Positions 18,466 to 28,104 are shown, counted from the stretch's first letter. The stretch is DNA of 64,000 bases from Bythopirellula goksoeyrii (GCF_008065115.1 NZ_CP042913.1:4505278-4569277); one strand, 5' to 3'. Numbers and translations: made by a program. The notes: generated from the sequence alone by a model not told the origin.

Positions 18466-19386
18466 TCAAGCCGCAAGCATCTTTTTTAATGTTTGCAGAT
18501 CCGACTTGAGGGCCTGAAGGTTTTCATCGACGCTTCCCTTGGGAAGATACTCGACATGAACGGAGATAGGGCCAGAAAAATTCGATGCGTTCAGTACTTT
18601 GAGGCACTTGGGATCCAGTCTACCTTGTCCCAATGGAGTGTGCTTTGATTTCGCGCCGTCCCAAACATAGTCCTTCACGGAAACAACAGAGATGTGTGGT
18701 TCTATGACATCGTAATAGACCGGCCAGGCTTCGCCGGCTTCTACCTGGGCGTGCCGGAAGTCGAACACGCAACCCAATTCCGAGACCGGATAGTCCTTGA
18801 GAAGCCTTTGCAAATCCCAGATGGTTGCTCCGACAAAATCAGCCCCGCAATGATTCTGGTAAATTCCGGCAATTCCAATCTCACGGTTCATATCCGCGAG
18901 ACCTTGGAACGTCGGCTGCAATTCTGCTACTTGCTCCAAAATGGGTCTTTTCAGATCATAGCGATAAAAGCCGAGCCGATAGCGGGGAATCTTAAGTGCC
19001 GCTGCGGCTTCTAACAACGGCCTGGCGTACGGTTGATCCGCACTAACGATTTCCGTCGTGAGAATCGTGATCTCCAGGTTGCGTTTCGCAAGAGCTTCTT
19101 GCAGTTTCGGCAACTCATCAGCCGCGACGGCGGGCTTTATATAACCACCATTGTCGCGAGCCGGCACTTCGACTCCATCAAACCCGGCCTCCGCAATAGC
19201 ATCGGCAAGTTGATCGTAGTCGAGGTCCTGTAAGAATTTGATGAACGCACAGAATTTACGCTGCTTGGGCTGGGCGGCCTCTGCAGCAACAAGTCTTGAG
19301 GGAAGCGTCGTTGCCGCTGCTGCGATGGCCAAACCCATGCCGAAATCTCGTCGAGAGATGGGTGACGCATAATCTTCAGGTTTCAT
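18466..19386 (-). CDS. Tat-exported sugar phosphate isomerase/epimerase-like TIM barrel
   Basis: Xylose-isomerase-like TIM-barrel protein of 306 residues. The N-terminus is a twin-arginine signal (ISRRDFGMGLAIAAAATTLP). The barrel shows the usual family pattern: DQLADAIAEAGFDGVEVPAR, GIYQNHCGADFVG, LGCVFDFRHAQVEAGE, ISVVSVKDYVWDG and HTPLGQGRLD, with candidate metal ligands Glu, Asp, His and Glu. Tat export of such proteins is common in planctomycetes. The substrate is unknown, and a uronate or oligouronide epimerase is only a guess from context. It lies 34 bp after the PL38-like lyase and 51 bp before the SDR gene. Confidence 0.82.
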   Translation of the reverse strand: MKPEDYASPISRRDFGMGLAIAAAATTLPSRLVAAEAAQPKQRKFCAFIKFLQDLDYDQLADAIAEAGFDGVEVPARDNGGYIKPAVAADELPKLQEALAKRNLEITILTTEIVSADQPYARPLLEAAAALKIPRYRLGFYRYDLKRPILEQVAELQPTFQGLADMNREIGIAGIYQNHCGADFVGATIWDLQRLLKDYPVSELGCVFDFRHAQVEAGEAWPVYYDVIEPHISVVSVKDYVWDGAKSKHTPLGQGRLDPKCLKVLNASNFSGPISVHVEYLPKGSVDENLQALKSDLQTLKKMLAA

Positions 19387-19420
19387 ACTTAGTGAACTCC
19401 GTTGCGAGTTGAAATGTTGG

Positions 19421-20656
19421 TTAGTTCTCTTGCTGCTTGTCGAAGGCGGCGCTGATGAGAATTGCGGGGTCGACCGTGGGATATCCCTCTAATAATTCAG
19501 TAGAAACATCGAGCCATCCTGGTTCTTCATATCGCACCGACAACATACGAAGGAACTGGTTCGTCAGTGGGGAGATATGATATTCGCTAATCTGCTCATG
19601 AGGCCATCTAGCAGTGCCGTTTACATAAGGCAGCAGATACTCGGCAGCATCCTGTATTCCTTTGCCATCTTTGTCTCGAAAGCGCCAGAGATCAAAGTCG
19701 AGCGATTCCCCCAAGCGGGCTGCAATGCCTAGTGCCTGCAAATTGAAGATGCTGTAATGAAATGAGTTGGTCCTTGCCAATTCCTCTGGCTGAGTTCCAT
19801 CTTTCGCGATTTGATTGGGTATCAATTCGTCACGGACATTCTCCAAGAGTTCGCGTGCCAGTTCAGTTTGGCCCAAGAACAGGGCGATACGCAGTGCCTG
19901 AACATGGTACCAAGAGCCGTGATTGTTCTTGGCTTGGCATTCTTTCTTGCCAAGCTCACTGGTCTGCAACCAGATCAGAAATTCAGTGAACCATTGCTTT
20001 AAACCGTTTTCAAATTCCTGGCTGTAGCTGGGAGATTTCTTGAGCAGTTCTAGAGATTCAAGAACGTACATGAAGTCTCGGGTGTCGATGATGCCAGAGT
20101 TTTTCCCTTCATTTCGGCCAAGCACCGCCTGGGCGTATCGAAGATGGGGATTCATGCATGTTTCAGGGTTCAAGAACCAATCATCAATCAGATGAATGGC
20201 ATGCTTAGCATAGCGTTCATCATCAAGATAGTAATAGGCAAGCGAAAGAGTCTCGACATCTTTTGTGAAGTCTCCGAAGTGCCCTTTATCGCCGAGCTTT
20301 TTCTGCTCGTGGTTCGTTTCACCATCTCGGCGAATAAAAGGCAAGCCATCCTCCTTCGAGGGATCCGGCCACCAATAGGCACCAAAGCTGGCATAGTCGT
20401 GCTTGTCGCCACTTGGAGGGACATGGGCGTTGTAGGTCACCGAGTAAGATTCGTTCTCCAAGGCTTTGTCCGCCTGTCGCATCAACCTATCTACTGCAGC
20501 CTGCAACTCAGGTGTCGGATCTTTCAAGGCAGCTTTCGTGCTAGCGAGATGGTCAGCTTCCCAGATCAGCAAGTCGGGCGGCGAATCAGCCCGAAGTTCA
20601 TGTGGAAAGGCGGAGTGATAAACCACTACCAAGAGGATTGCGAGAGAGCGAATCAT
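19421..20656 (-). CDS. Secreted alginate lyase superfamily enzyme (PL5/PL38-like)
   Basis: Exported alpha/alpha-barrel lyase of 411 residues, related to the alginate-lyase fold shared by PL5 and PL38. The signal peptide covers about 1-23. Recognisable motifs are DYASFGAYWWPDPS, ETLSLAYYYLDDERYAKHAI, the central NNHGSWYHVQALRIALF with the catalytic His/Tyr candidates, and TNSFHYSIFNLQALGIAARL. Known PL38 members act on alginate or glucuronan, so either substrate is possible. No dockerin or PEP-CTERM tail is present, suggesting a periplasmic enzyme that finishes oligosaccharides released by PL6. It sits 23 bp after the enolase-type gene in the leftward operon. Confidence 0.83.
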   Translation of the reverse strand: MIRSLAILLVVVYHSAFPHELRADSPPDLLIWEADHLASTKAALKDPTPELQAAVDRLMRQADKALENESYSVTYNAHVPPSGDKHDYASFGAYWWPDPSKEDGLPFIRRDGETNHEQKKLGDKGHFGDFTKDVETLSLAYYYLDDERYAKHAIHLIDDWFLNPETCMNPHLRYAQAVLGRNEGKNSGIIDTRDFMYVLESLELLKKSPSYSQEFENGLKQWFTEFLIWLQTSELGKKECQAKNNHGSWYHVQALRIALFLGQTELARELLENVRDELIPNQIAKDGTQPEELARTNSFHYSIFNLQALGIAARLGESLDFDLWRFRDKDGKGIQDAAEYLLPYVNGTARWPHEQISEYHISPLTNQFLRMLSVRYEEPGWLDVSTELLEGYPTVDPAILISAAFDKQQEN

Positions 20657-20679
20657 GGACTTTTTTACATCCGTTAGAG

Positions 20680-22146
20680 CTAGTCTATTACAAAACTTCC
20701 GAACCTGACGGCGGGCTCTCCAAGTTCTCTTGAGATCTCCTGAACTCGATAGCCGAATCCCGAACCATCGATCGATCGAAGATCCAGTTTGCCCTCTCGA
20801 CGTTGGTAGAGTCCTGGATGGACCTGTGCTTCAGGTAACGACGCTTTAGGGTAGAATTGCATGGCGTTGGATTCTACTCCCAAAAGAGTACCTGCGTTTG
20901 CTGCGAGCAACACATGAGGGATCTGGGCAAGCATAGGATTGGTTAGATCCTGGACCATAATGCTCATCCCATGGGCCTTCGCCCAACAAAGTGTCAGGAT
21001 CGCACCGGTCTGCGTTTTACAAGTTTTCAACGCCACCCCAGTCCAGCCAAGTTCCCTGCCGAGTCGAACCAGCTGCCAATTGTGAGCACTTTCGTCCATC
21101 AGCAACGGCTTGCGACTCGACACACTCGAAACATCAATCTTGTTGGCTTCAAGATCGTAAGGAAACGGTTGTTCGACGTACAAAATCGAATCGTAAATAT
21201 CAGGGTGTTCAGCAGATAACCGGTCGAGGACTCCATTGACGTAAGCGGGCTCAAGAACGGTGCAATTGAAATCCGCACTGAGCGTGTAAGAACCGTGTTT
21301 GGCGGCGATAAGACCAACTTGGACCAAGCGGTCAAAGTCCCATTCCGCATCGTTGCCGCGAAGTTTGACTTTCAAATTTTGCAGACCGTCTCGGTTGATC
21401 CAGTCTTCTAACAGAAACGGCTCGCCGTCTAGCGGGATAGAACCATTCATTTCTGAAGGATCAAGCAGGTCTACTCCTCCCACCAAATGCCAAACGGGAA
21501 GTTCTTCGGGGACATTATCCGTCATATAATCGATGGGATATTTGCCCGCAAAATCGACGCCGTCTGCATCGGACTCACCCAAGTAGTGGGACAAGTCATG
21601 ATTCATAAACTCGGCGTTGTAGCAGTCGTAGATGGGGCGATCGTGGAGATTCCCGTACGCATCATGCAGAGCAATATCGAACGGCGAGCAGCAGACCAAC
21701 CCCGCCAGTAGCGGCATGCGTTCTTCAGGCGCGCAATCTCGGTTGAACCCAGCCAGAAGCGTCGGCAAAGTGTTCTCTTGAAACTCGTGGCCAATCTCCA
21801 TGGCATGACCATAGCCGGGAAACTCAGACCAGGCCGACGCAAGCTGTTCACAAAAATCTCGCAGAGCAAGATCTCTCCTGCGATGCGAAATCGTGCTCGG
21901 CCAAACCCATGGGACGCTCAGTGGCGTTTCCCCCCAACCCTCGGCTTTGCGACCAGAGCGATCTTCAACACTTATTCGGACACGCGCACATGTCACGCTG
22001 CTCAACGTTTCTGAGCCAAATTTCAGCGGCACTCGAGTGGTAACTGGTAAGAAGTACAGTTCCACACCGGAGACGGTGATATCGGTCGCTTTGCCAGTCG
22101 TAGACTGCGTACTCAGCGTATGTGAAGTGTTCGGAGGGGTCATCAA
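20680..22146 (-). CDS. Enolase-superfamily (mandelate racemase-like) enzyme
   Basis: Cytosolic enzyme of 488 residues, likely an acid sugar dehydratase or epimerase. The superfamily acid/base and metal residues are intact: K259-V-K261 motif, D292 (SADFN), E325 (YVEQP), D351/E352 (LMDES) and the ALKTCKTQTG strand with K374 and K377. N-terminal capping domain features are present at about 20-160. The long N-terminal and mid-protein insertions make it larger than typical members (about 350-400). The substrate cannot be read from sequence; with alginate and pectate genes around, a uronate- or aldonate-type acid sugar is plausible. It lies 56 bp after the Gfo/Idh/MocA gene. Confidence 0.85.
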   Translation of the reverse strand: MMTPPNTSHTLSTQSTTGKATDITVSGVELYFLPVTTRVPLKFGSETLSSVTCARVRISVEDRSGRKAEGWGETPLSVPWVWPSTISHRRRDLALRDFCEQLASAWSEFPGYGHAMEIGHEFQENTLPTLLAGFNRDCAPEERMPLLAGLVCCSPFDIALHDAYGNLHDRPIYDCYNAEFMNHDLSHYLGESDADGVDFAGKYPIDYMTDNVPEELPVWHLVGGVDLLDPSEMNGSIPLDGEPFLLEDWINRDGLQNLKVKLRGNDAEWDFDRLVQVGLIAAKHGSYTLSADFNCTVLEPAYVNGVLDRLSAEHPDIYDSILYVEQPFPYDLEANKIDVSSVSSRKPLLMDESAHNWQLVRLGRELGWTGVALKTCKTQTGAILTLCWAKAHGMSIMVQDLTNPMLAQIPHVLLAANAGTLLGVESNAMQFYPKASLPEAQVHPGLYQRREGKLDLRSIDGSGFGYRVQEISRELGEPAVRFGSFVID

Positions 22147-22202
22147 AAACTATTCAAAAAAACTCGTGACAATTAGGAAAACAAGTGACTCGGGGTCGCT
22201 TC

Positions 22203-23570
22203 TTAGGTGTTCCACGATTGGTTGGTAGGACGATTCAGAAAGGCACTTGCCTCTTTGTTATCAACAATCTGTTCGCTAGCAGGATCCCATTTCACTTTGG
22301 TACCAAGACGCAAAGCGATATTCCCTAGATGGCAAACGGTCGCACTTCGGTGTCCGACTTCAACGGGTGCCGCTGGCTCTTCGCGTGACTTCACACAATC
22401 GATGAAATTGCGCTGATGGTCGTCGTTGCTAACATAGACGTCAGGAACTTCCGAGCCGCATACATCCGACTTAATCCCCTCCGCGATCGTAAAGAAATTA
22501 CGGCCCTGGTTTTCGACGCGAACGCTTCCCTCGGTCCCTTCAACGATGCAACGCACCTCAGGGACTCCCGTCATGCAATCGAGTACAACCCCGTTGTCGT
22601 AAGTGCAACGAAAATGCGTGTAGGTGGCAGCGTTGAAGAGGCTTCCTTCGGGCAGGAAGTCCGCATAAACATGCTCGACTTCAACAGGTCCTGACTTATC
22701 CATGCCTAGTGCCCACTGGGCCATGTCAAGCGAATGGGCTCCAAAGTTAGTGACTTGGCCACCCGCATAGTCATAGTTGAAACGGAACCGATACAGGCAA
22801 CGATCCTTGTGATAGGGTGCATCAGGGGCGGGGCCGAGCCACATGGCGTAATCAAACCCATCCGGAACTGGCATAGGTTTCCACCCCGGACCCGGGCTGA
22901 TCATGTTATGCCTTCCCACATTGCAGACGACCCGTTTTATCTCACCCAGAGCACCACTTTGGACGATGTCAACCAGACGACGCACATTCGGGTTGGAACG
23001 TTCGTGACTGCCGGTCTGCAAGATGCGATCATTCTCGCGCACCGCCTTAACCATCGCTTGTTGATCACCAATAGTAAGTCCCAAAGGCTTCTCGCAATAA
23101 ACATCCTTACCTGCCTTGCAAGCCTGCACAGTCATCGTGCTATGCCAATGGTCAGGGGTCGCAATGATTACTGCGTCGATGTCGTCGCGACTCAGAATGT
23201 CTCGAAAATCGTTGTATGCCTCACAGCCCTTGTAGGAACCGGACTCACTCGATTTGCCGTAATAGCCTTCGACTTCCTCACGTGCCGGCTCACGGCCATA
23301 AACATGTTTATCATCCTTATAGCCACTGCTGCCACGATTCACATCGCAAACGGCTAAGACTTGGCATGCATCGTTCTCTAGAAAACGCTTCATCACCGGA
23401 AAGCCTTGATTGCCAACACCGATGCAGCCCAGTGTTACTCGATTGCTCGGTGCATTGGCGCCAAACGCCGAGGCTGGAACAAAATACGGAGCGGCAGCTG
23501 CTGCAGCGAGTGCGGAAGTCTTCAAAAACTCGCGACGTGATCCAGCTTGAGGGGCGTGTTGATTAGACAT
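22203..23570 (-). CDS. Gfo/Idh/MocA-family oxidoreductase with Tat signal
   Basis: NAD(P)-dependent oxidoreductase of 455 residues. A twin-arginine signal (GSRREFLKTSALAAAAAAPYF) precedes a Rossmann fold (LGCIGVGNQG), and the family motif KDVYCEKPLGLT follows. The C-terminal alpha/beta domain includes GAHSLDMAQWALGMD and a His-containing QRNFIDCVKSREEPAAP. Planctomycetes have many such exported members with unknown sugar substrates. The start ATG overlaps the end of the PL6 lyase gene by 8 bases, so the two are translated from one message. It may oxidise a product of the lyase. Confidence 0.9.
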   Translation of the reverse strand: MSNQHAPQAGSRREFLKTSALAAAAAAPYFVPASAFGANAPSNRVTLGCIGVGNQGFPVMKRFLENDACQVLAVCDVNRGSSGYKDDKHVYGREPAREEVEGYYGKSSESGSYKGCEAYNDFRDILSRDDIDAVIIATPDHWHSTMTVQACKAGKDVYCEKPLGLTIGDQQAMVKAVRENDRILQTGSHERSNPNVRRLVDIVQSGALGEIKRVVCNVGRHNMISPGPGWKPMPVPDGFDYAMWLGPAPDAPYHKDRCLYRFRFNYDYAGGQVTNFGAHSLDMAQWALGMDKSGPVEVEHVYADFLPEGSLFNAATYTHFRCTYDNGVVLDCMTGVPEVRCIVEGTEGSVRVENQGRNFFTIAEGIKSDVCGSEVPDVYVSNDDHQRNFIDCVKSREEPAAPVEVGHRSATVCHLGNIALRLGTKVKWDPASEQIVDNKEASAFLNRPTNQSWNT

Positions 23571-25896
23571 GGAAAAGGCTACTCCTGATTAAAAGTCGCG
23601 TTGAATTTCTACTCCGGGTGCAAAAAGCAGGCACCAAGAGACCTAGGAGACAAAGCGTCATCCCCGTGCATTCAGGGACGGGTACTGCCTGTGAAGTCAG
23701 CGGCGCTGACCCCGTGAAACCGCGTTGCCAAATGAGGAAATCTGTCCCATCGACATTACCATCTTCGTTAGCATCGCCATCCATGTGGCTTGCTGAACCG
23801 GATGTTCCATACCCAGCCTGCCAAGCCAACAGATCATTCCCATCGACGAAACCATCCTCGTTGAAGTCGCCTGCGACGAACATCTCATCGAACAAGGCGT
23901 CGAGCTCAGAAGGTGTGAGGGAATGATCCGAATCGAGGACCAAGGCATCTAGTTGATTGTTCGCTTCCCGTCTGCCGATGCGAAACTCGAGTGGCACACC
24001 AACATTCGACGAGGTAATCGTAAACAGGCCCCCGGTTTCCCAAATGTAAGTCCCACTTTGAGTGGTTCCCTCATTCACTGTGGGATCGATATTGAAATCG
24101 TCGGGAACATAGAGACTGTCCGAACTGCCATTGGTTCCTTTGGCGCGGTAGTAGGCCCGATAGGTGCCCTGCTGCTCGAAAGTCAGGTCGTAAACGGCGA
24201 GCGTGTCATGAGTGCCAGGCAGATTGACGATTGATCCCGAGGGAGCACGAATCGCTTCGCCGCCAAGGGCCTCTGCATCAACAACAGTGGTCCACTTCAG
24301 CCCATTACCGGCGGGGTCGAGTACTGCCGCATAGTCCTCTGCTTGGATCGCACAACCACGTGCGAAGCACCCCCCTCCCCCACCAGGTGGATCAACGGGC
24401 TGCAGCCAGCTTGGGCCGACATCTCCCGCCACAAGTGGTTTACGAACAATCTGCGCCGTCGAAAATTCGTCGGCACCGATATCCATCAGTCCGATGCGTT
24501 CCTGACCATCCATGTCGTGGGTAATGATGCTGCTGTAACTACCGACGACAGCATTATCGATCGCAGGACTCCCGGAACTGAGCCGCCAAAGCCCATCGGC
24601 ATCGAGTTGAAGTTGAGGATTTACATTGCCAATGCCCACGCTGCCGTTCTTGGGCCCTAAGCTACCACCGAACGCGATATTCCCTTCCCAGGTCCAACCT
24701 GCACCTTCGTTCCCTTCAAAGATCGTCGGACCATCGCTACGAAAAATATTGTTAGCCACAGTCACATTCTCTGCCAACAAGGTCCGACTGCTGCTTCCCA
24801 ACCCATCATCGAAAGTAAGCATCACCCCCTGGGTATTGACCAAGGTGTTATGAGCGATCACAGCGTCTTTTACCTGGAAATACTGATTGAGTGCTGAGTT
24901 TTGCACTCCCGCTGAGATGGAAATCGCGCCACCGGCGCGATCGTCAACATTGGCAATGTAGTTGTTGACGATCGTCTGCCTCTCGCCGATGACGCGAATT
25001 GCTCCGCTATTGTTCGTATCCCCCCCAAGAAAGAAGTTTCCTTCTACGAGCGTGTCGTTGCCGTGACGCAGGGTAAGAGTCCCTTTCGAATCGCGAAACG
25101 TGTTGTAGCGATAAGTGTTGTTGCCAGACTTGTTCGAGATGATCTCTATTTCACCGTCGAGTCGCTCAAAGAGATTGTTCTCCACAGTGGTGAAGGAGTC
25201 ACTCAAAGATTCATCACTTGTTCCGATGCGAATTGTCTCGAATCCATTGCCATCGGCGGGGTTGTTAGGTACGGGACGATCGACAAAGTGATTCGCGTCA
25301 ATCAAGTGGCTATTGGCAGACGTATTATCCCGTCGCACGACCACTGTCACTCCAGAATGATTCTGATTCTCGAATCGATTGTGATCCACACGATTGTTCT
25401 GGCCAAACAATTCGACCCAATGATACCGGTCATTGACACTCGGCGGGTTGTAACCCACGATCGTGGAGTTCGTGAGCCGACTATTCGTGGCTTCGCCATT
25501 GGAACCACGGAATTCGATGATGGCATTAGAACCATTGTTCAAGGCGCCTCCCTCAAATCTTAGACCGTCGGCCACTAGCCAGTCGCCGGAAATATCTAGC
25601 GTCGAGGATCCGTTGAGAATCACACCACCAGGAGTCTGAGTTCGCAAAGTAATAGGGTTCGATGAGGTTCCGAATCCCGCGAAACTGATCTGCTGATTCG
25701 TCCAGACGCCATCCGTCATAATCAGCGTATCCCCTGGTTGGGCGGATTGCATGGCTGTGTTGATCTGTGAGGCGGAGGAAACCATGAAGTCGATCGCAAA
25801 TACTGGGGTAGGTGAGAGTGCAGCAGTCGCCAAACCACTCACGGCCAGAGCAAACCTTGTACGCAATCGGAATATAATGCAAAAAAAATATCTCAT
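23563..25896 (-). CDS. PL6 alginate lyase with CBM-like domain, dockerin and PEP-CTERM-like tail
   Basis: Secreted lyase of about 777 residues. Numbering from the chosen ATG, the signal peptide is 1-34 and the PL6 right-handed beta-helix occupies about 35-500. The catalytic pair is K256 (ISNKS) and R277 (LTLRHGN), and calcium ligands E249 and E251 sit 7 and 5 residues before the lysine, as in characterised PL6 enzymes; NGFETIRIG is also present. A carbohydrate-binding-like region (IQAEDYAAVLDP, about 515-672) and a two-part dockerin region (672-727) follow. The sorting tail reads VPVPEC instead of VPEP and has an unusually long basic end that overlaps the next gene. AAGG precedes the ATG; an upstream frame extension would overlap the lipoprotein gene. 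Confidence 0.93.
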   Translation of the reverse strand: MRYFFCIIFRLRTRFALAVSGLATAALSPTPVFAIDFMVSSASQINTAMQSAQPGDTLIMTDGVWTNQQISFAGFGTSSNPITLRTQTPGGVILNGSSTLDISGDWLVADGLRFEGGALNNGSNAIIEFRGSNGEATNSRLTNSTIVGYNPPSVNDRYHWVELFGQNNRVDHNRFENQNHSGVTVVVRRDNTSANSHLIDANHFVDRPVPNNPADGNGFETIRIGTSDESLSDSFTTVENNLFERLDGEIEIISNKSGNNTYRYNTFRDSKGTLTLRHGNDTLVEGNFFLGGDTNNSGAIRVIGERQTIVNNYIANVDDRAGGAISISAGVQNSALNQYFQVKDAVIAHNTLVNTQGVMLTFDDGLGSSSRTLLAENVTVANNIFRSDGPTIFEGNEGAGWTWEGNIAFGGSLGPKNGSVGIGNVNPQLQLDADGLWRLSSGSPAIDNAVVGSYSSIITHDMDGQERIGLMDIGADEFSTAQIVRKPLVAGDVGPSWLQPVDPPGGGGGCFARGCAIQAEDYAAVLDPAGNGLKWTTVVDAEALGGEAIRAPSGSIVNLPGTHDTLAVYDLTFEQQGTYRAYYRAKGTNGSSDSLYVPDDFNIDPTVNEGTTQSGTYIWETGGLFTITSSNVGVPLEFRIGRREANNQLDALVLDSDHSLTPSELDALFDEMFVAGDFNEDGFVDGNDLLAWQAGYGTSGSASHMDGDANEDGNVDGTDFLIWQRGFTGSAPLTSQAVPVPECTGMTLCLLGLLVPAFCTRSRNSTRLLIRSSLFHV

Positions 25897-25916
25897 GGGG
25901 GAACCTTCTCGAACCA

Positions 25917-26378
25917 TCAATCGATGTATGGCCCTTTTTTGTCGCCCCAACTGAGTTCTACCTCTAAACCTTCGATTGGCTCCGTGACTTCGATTTCAAT
26001 ACCCGAAGTTCGAAAGTCAGCGTATTTCTTGGGTGCATACCACTCGATCTTGCTATCGCTGATGATGCGGTTTGAGGACACTTGCACTTGATGTTTGCCT
26101 AAAAGTGCACCGTCGTTTCCGTCGTAACATGTCAAATTGAAATGGCCTTGTTCGTCAATCTTGCTGCCGGAAGGACGACCATTACTGGGGACAAATTTAA
26201 TATTACCACTGGTAAGTGGTTGGCCATTTATGAGCACTGTGCCCGAAACCGGCACTCTTTCTGGCCTACCGTCACTACAGCCGGCTATCACGATGACAGC
26301 AAGCAAAATAGTAAACCAGCGTTTGTCCCAGGTGGACTGCTCGCATTGCTGAACATCGAATGCTTCACTCTGCATCAT
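25917..26378 (-). CDS. Small lipoprotein with Ig-like/transthyretin-type domain (copy 2)
   Basis: Exported lipoprotein of 153 residues. The lipobox is IAGC with C34 as the modified cysteine. The rest is a planctomycete-type beta-sandwich starting RVPVSGTVLINGQPLTSG and ending with WYAPKKYADFRTSGIEIEV. The block YADFRTSG is identical in the upstream neighbour, so the pair arose by tandem duplication. The start overlaps the stop of that neighbour (ATGA), and it lies 20 bp before the PL6 lyase start. Its function is unknown. Confidence 0.82.
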   Translation of the reverse strand: MMQSEAFDVQQCEQSTWDKRWFTILLAVIVIAGCSDGRPERVPVSGTVLINGQPLTSGNIKFVPSNGRPSGSKIDEQGHFNLTCYDGNDGALLGKHQVQVSSNRIISDSKIEWYAPKKYADFRTSGIEIEVTEPIEGLEVELSWGDKKGPYID

Positions 26379-26941
26379 GATTCCTCAGCCTCTTCAGACT
26401 TAGTGTCAGCGGGTATCTTGGACGACTCCACTTCATCTATAGCTTTGCTTTCAGGGTCGACATTATTTTCAACTTTCGCGCTGTCCTCTTTGGATCCCTC
26501 GGAAACCAACTCAATCGTCAAGGCTTCATTCTTATTGTTAATGACTACTTCTAAACCAGAAGTGCGAAAATCAGCATAGTGTTGGGGAGCTTTCCAGATT
26601 ATCGTCTCGTCATCGACTATTTCAGAGGAAGCGATTTCCACCCGATAGATACCAAGGGGCAACCCGTTTTCAAAGGGTTTATCGATACTCTCGGCAGCAA
26701 TTTCAAAGCTACCGTCATCCAAAATAGTGCTACTTCCCGGACGGCCTTGTTCAGGCACAAATCGGATCGTTCCCCCCTCAAGCGGCTCGCCATCTATCAA
26801 CACGACTCCTGCCACAGGAACGCGTTTTGCCTCAGACTCACCACAACTGGTTAGGCTCATCAATATCGAAGCAATAGCACACGGAACGAGGAACAAACGC
26901 TTCACAATGGACCACTGAGTTTTGGAAGTCACCATTTTCAA
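26375..26941 (-). CDS. Small lipoprotein with Ig-like/transthyretin-type domain (copy 1)
   Basis: Exported lipoprotein of 188 residues with lipobox LTSC (C33). It shares VPVAGVVLIDGEPLEGGTI and the invariant YADFRTSG block with the following gene, but adds an acidic 45-residue C-terminal tail (EGSKEDSAKVENN and onward). It lies 6 bp after a DUF1559 gene. The pair DUF1559/lipoprotein also occurs at 9776-11270, which suggests these lipoproteins assist or anchor the pseudopilin-like protein. That role is inferred. Confidence 0.82.
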   Translation of the reverse strand: MKMVTSKTQWSIVKRLFLVPCAIASILMSLTSCGESEAKRVPVAGVVLIDGEPLEGGTIRFVPEQGRPGSSTILDDGSFEIAAESIDKPFENGLPLGIYRVEIASSEIVDDETIIWKAPQHYADFRTSGLEVVINNKNEALTIELVSEGSKEDSAKVENNVDPESKAIDEVESSKIPADTKSEEAEES

Positions 26942-26947
26942 CTCGAT

Positions 26948-27997
26948 TCAATAACCTGGCTGAGAGCAGAAAACATCATCCACTGCATCCATGGCAAGCG
27001 GTTTTCCTGCGATAGTCGACAAGTCTTGATAGGTAACCAGGTCGATATCCTCGCTGATCAAGGTCACGTGACCATCCGCATATACGAATTGTGCTCCACC
27101 AGGATGTCGACTGGCGAACGCGCCATTGAAACATCCTGGATTATCCCCAGCTACTGCGCACTCTACGCCAGTAGGTGTGTTTACCGCCGCCTCGGTAACA
27201 CGGTAGGAATCGCCGAATCTAAGCGTATAAGTCCAAATGTTAGAACTATCTTGCGTGTGACCATCAATCACCTCACCAGCAGAAATTGTGTTACTTGTTC
27301 CATCTTCAATTTGTTGCATCTTAACTCTCGTCCAATACAGGTGAATCCCCGTATTGTGGTGCTTCACCATACATGCATCCACGCCGAACTTATTAATACC
27401 ACGATGTCCAGCGCATAATGCATAGGACCCGGTCGCCGGGACGATATTCCACGATTGGAAGTTACTGACTTCCGATTGCGGAAGCATCGTGCTGGATGGA
27501 CAAACGACAAAATTTGGTCGAGTACCGATGGCTTCTTCCTTTTGCGGCGTTTTCCACGAGACTTGAGCTACGCTACTCAGCCAGACACTATCCCCATTCT
27601 CGATGTCAAATCTGTCATACAGCGCCTGTTGTTCCATAAACGGCAATACTAGAACAAAGCCGCTTACGCCAGAACGCTCATAACCTTTGCCTCCAGAGGC
27701 CCTAGGTCCAGGTGGACGTCCAACGGAACGCACTTCTTGTGATCCAGTTGCATCAGGCCCGGGACGTGCAGGGGGGAAAGTCTTCTTAGTACTTTCGTAG
27801 TTAAGCTGCGCGATACCGTATTGCTTCAGATTATTGCTGCAGGACATCCGCCGAGCCGCCTCGCGGGCAGCTTGCACGGCTGGCAACAACAATGCTACCA
27901 AGACACCAATAATTGCGATCACAACTAAGAGTTCTACAAGGGTAAAGCCCCGTGAGATTCTCATCCTGAATTCCTGCTGAGATTTGTGAGAAGACAT
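26948..27997 (-). CDS. DUF1559 protein with prepilin-like leader
   Basis: Second DUF1559 protein of the window, 349 residues. The leader [19 protein letters not shown] has G17/F18 as prepilin peptidase site and E22 as the conserved glutamate. [23 protein letters not shown] starts the globular part, [14 protein letters not shown] is a conserved internal motif, and [20 protein letters not shown] is the C-terminal DUF1559 hallmark. GGAG sits eight bases before the ATG. It appears to be first in a leftward operon that runs through two lipoproteins, PL6 lyase, oxidoreductase, enolase-type enzyme, PL38-like lyase, TIM barrel and SDR. Confidence 0.92.
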   Translation of the reverse strand: MSSHKSQQEFRMRISRGFTLVELLVVIAIIGVLVALLLPAVQAAREAARRMSCSNNLKQYGIAQLNYESTKKTFPPARPGPDATGSQEVRSVGRPPGPRASGGKGYERSGVSGFVLVLPFMEQQALYDRFDIENGDSVWLSSVAQVSWKTPQKEEAIGTRPNFVVCPSSTMLPQSEVSNFQSWNIVPATGSYALCAGHRGINKFGVDACMVKHHNTGIHLYWTRVKMQQIEDGTSNTISAGEVIDGHTQDSSNIWTYTLRFGDSYRVTEAAVNTPTGVECAVAGDNPGCFNGAFASRHPGGAQFVYADGHVTLISEDIDLVTYQDLSTIAGKPLAMDAVDDVFCSQPGY

Positions 27998-28077
27998 TAT
28001 TGATACTCCATAAGGAAGCTGTTGGCCGGGAGGAGTTACGCAATTTGCGGCAGAACTCTAACTGGCACGTGACACAC

Positions 28078-28104
28078 GCCGGAACTCGCTCAACTCGTAC
28101 CGGC
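28078..28104 (-). repeat. REP-like palindrome, family B copy 1
   Basis: An imperfect palindrome of 27 bases (GCCGGAACTCG at one end, CGTACCGGC at the other) sits between the PEP-CTERM gene and the DUF1559 gene. Its reverse complement begins TGTAAGCCGGTACGAG and closely matches a second copy at 55971-55997. It could terminate or protect transcripts. Confidence 0.6.
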
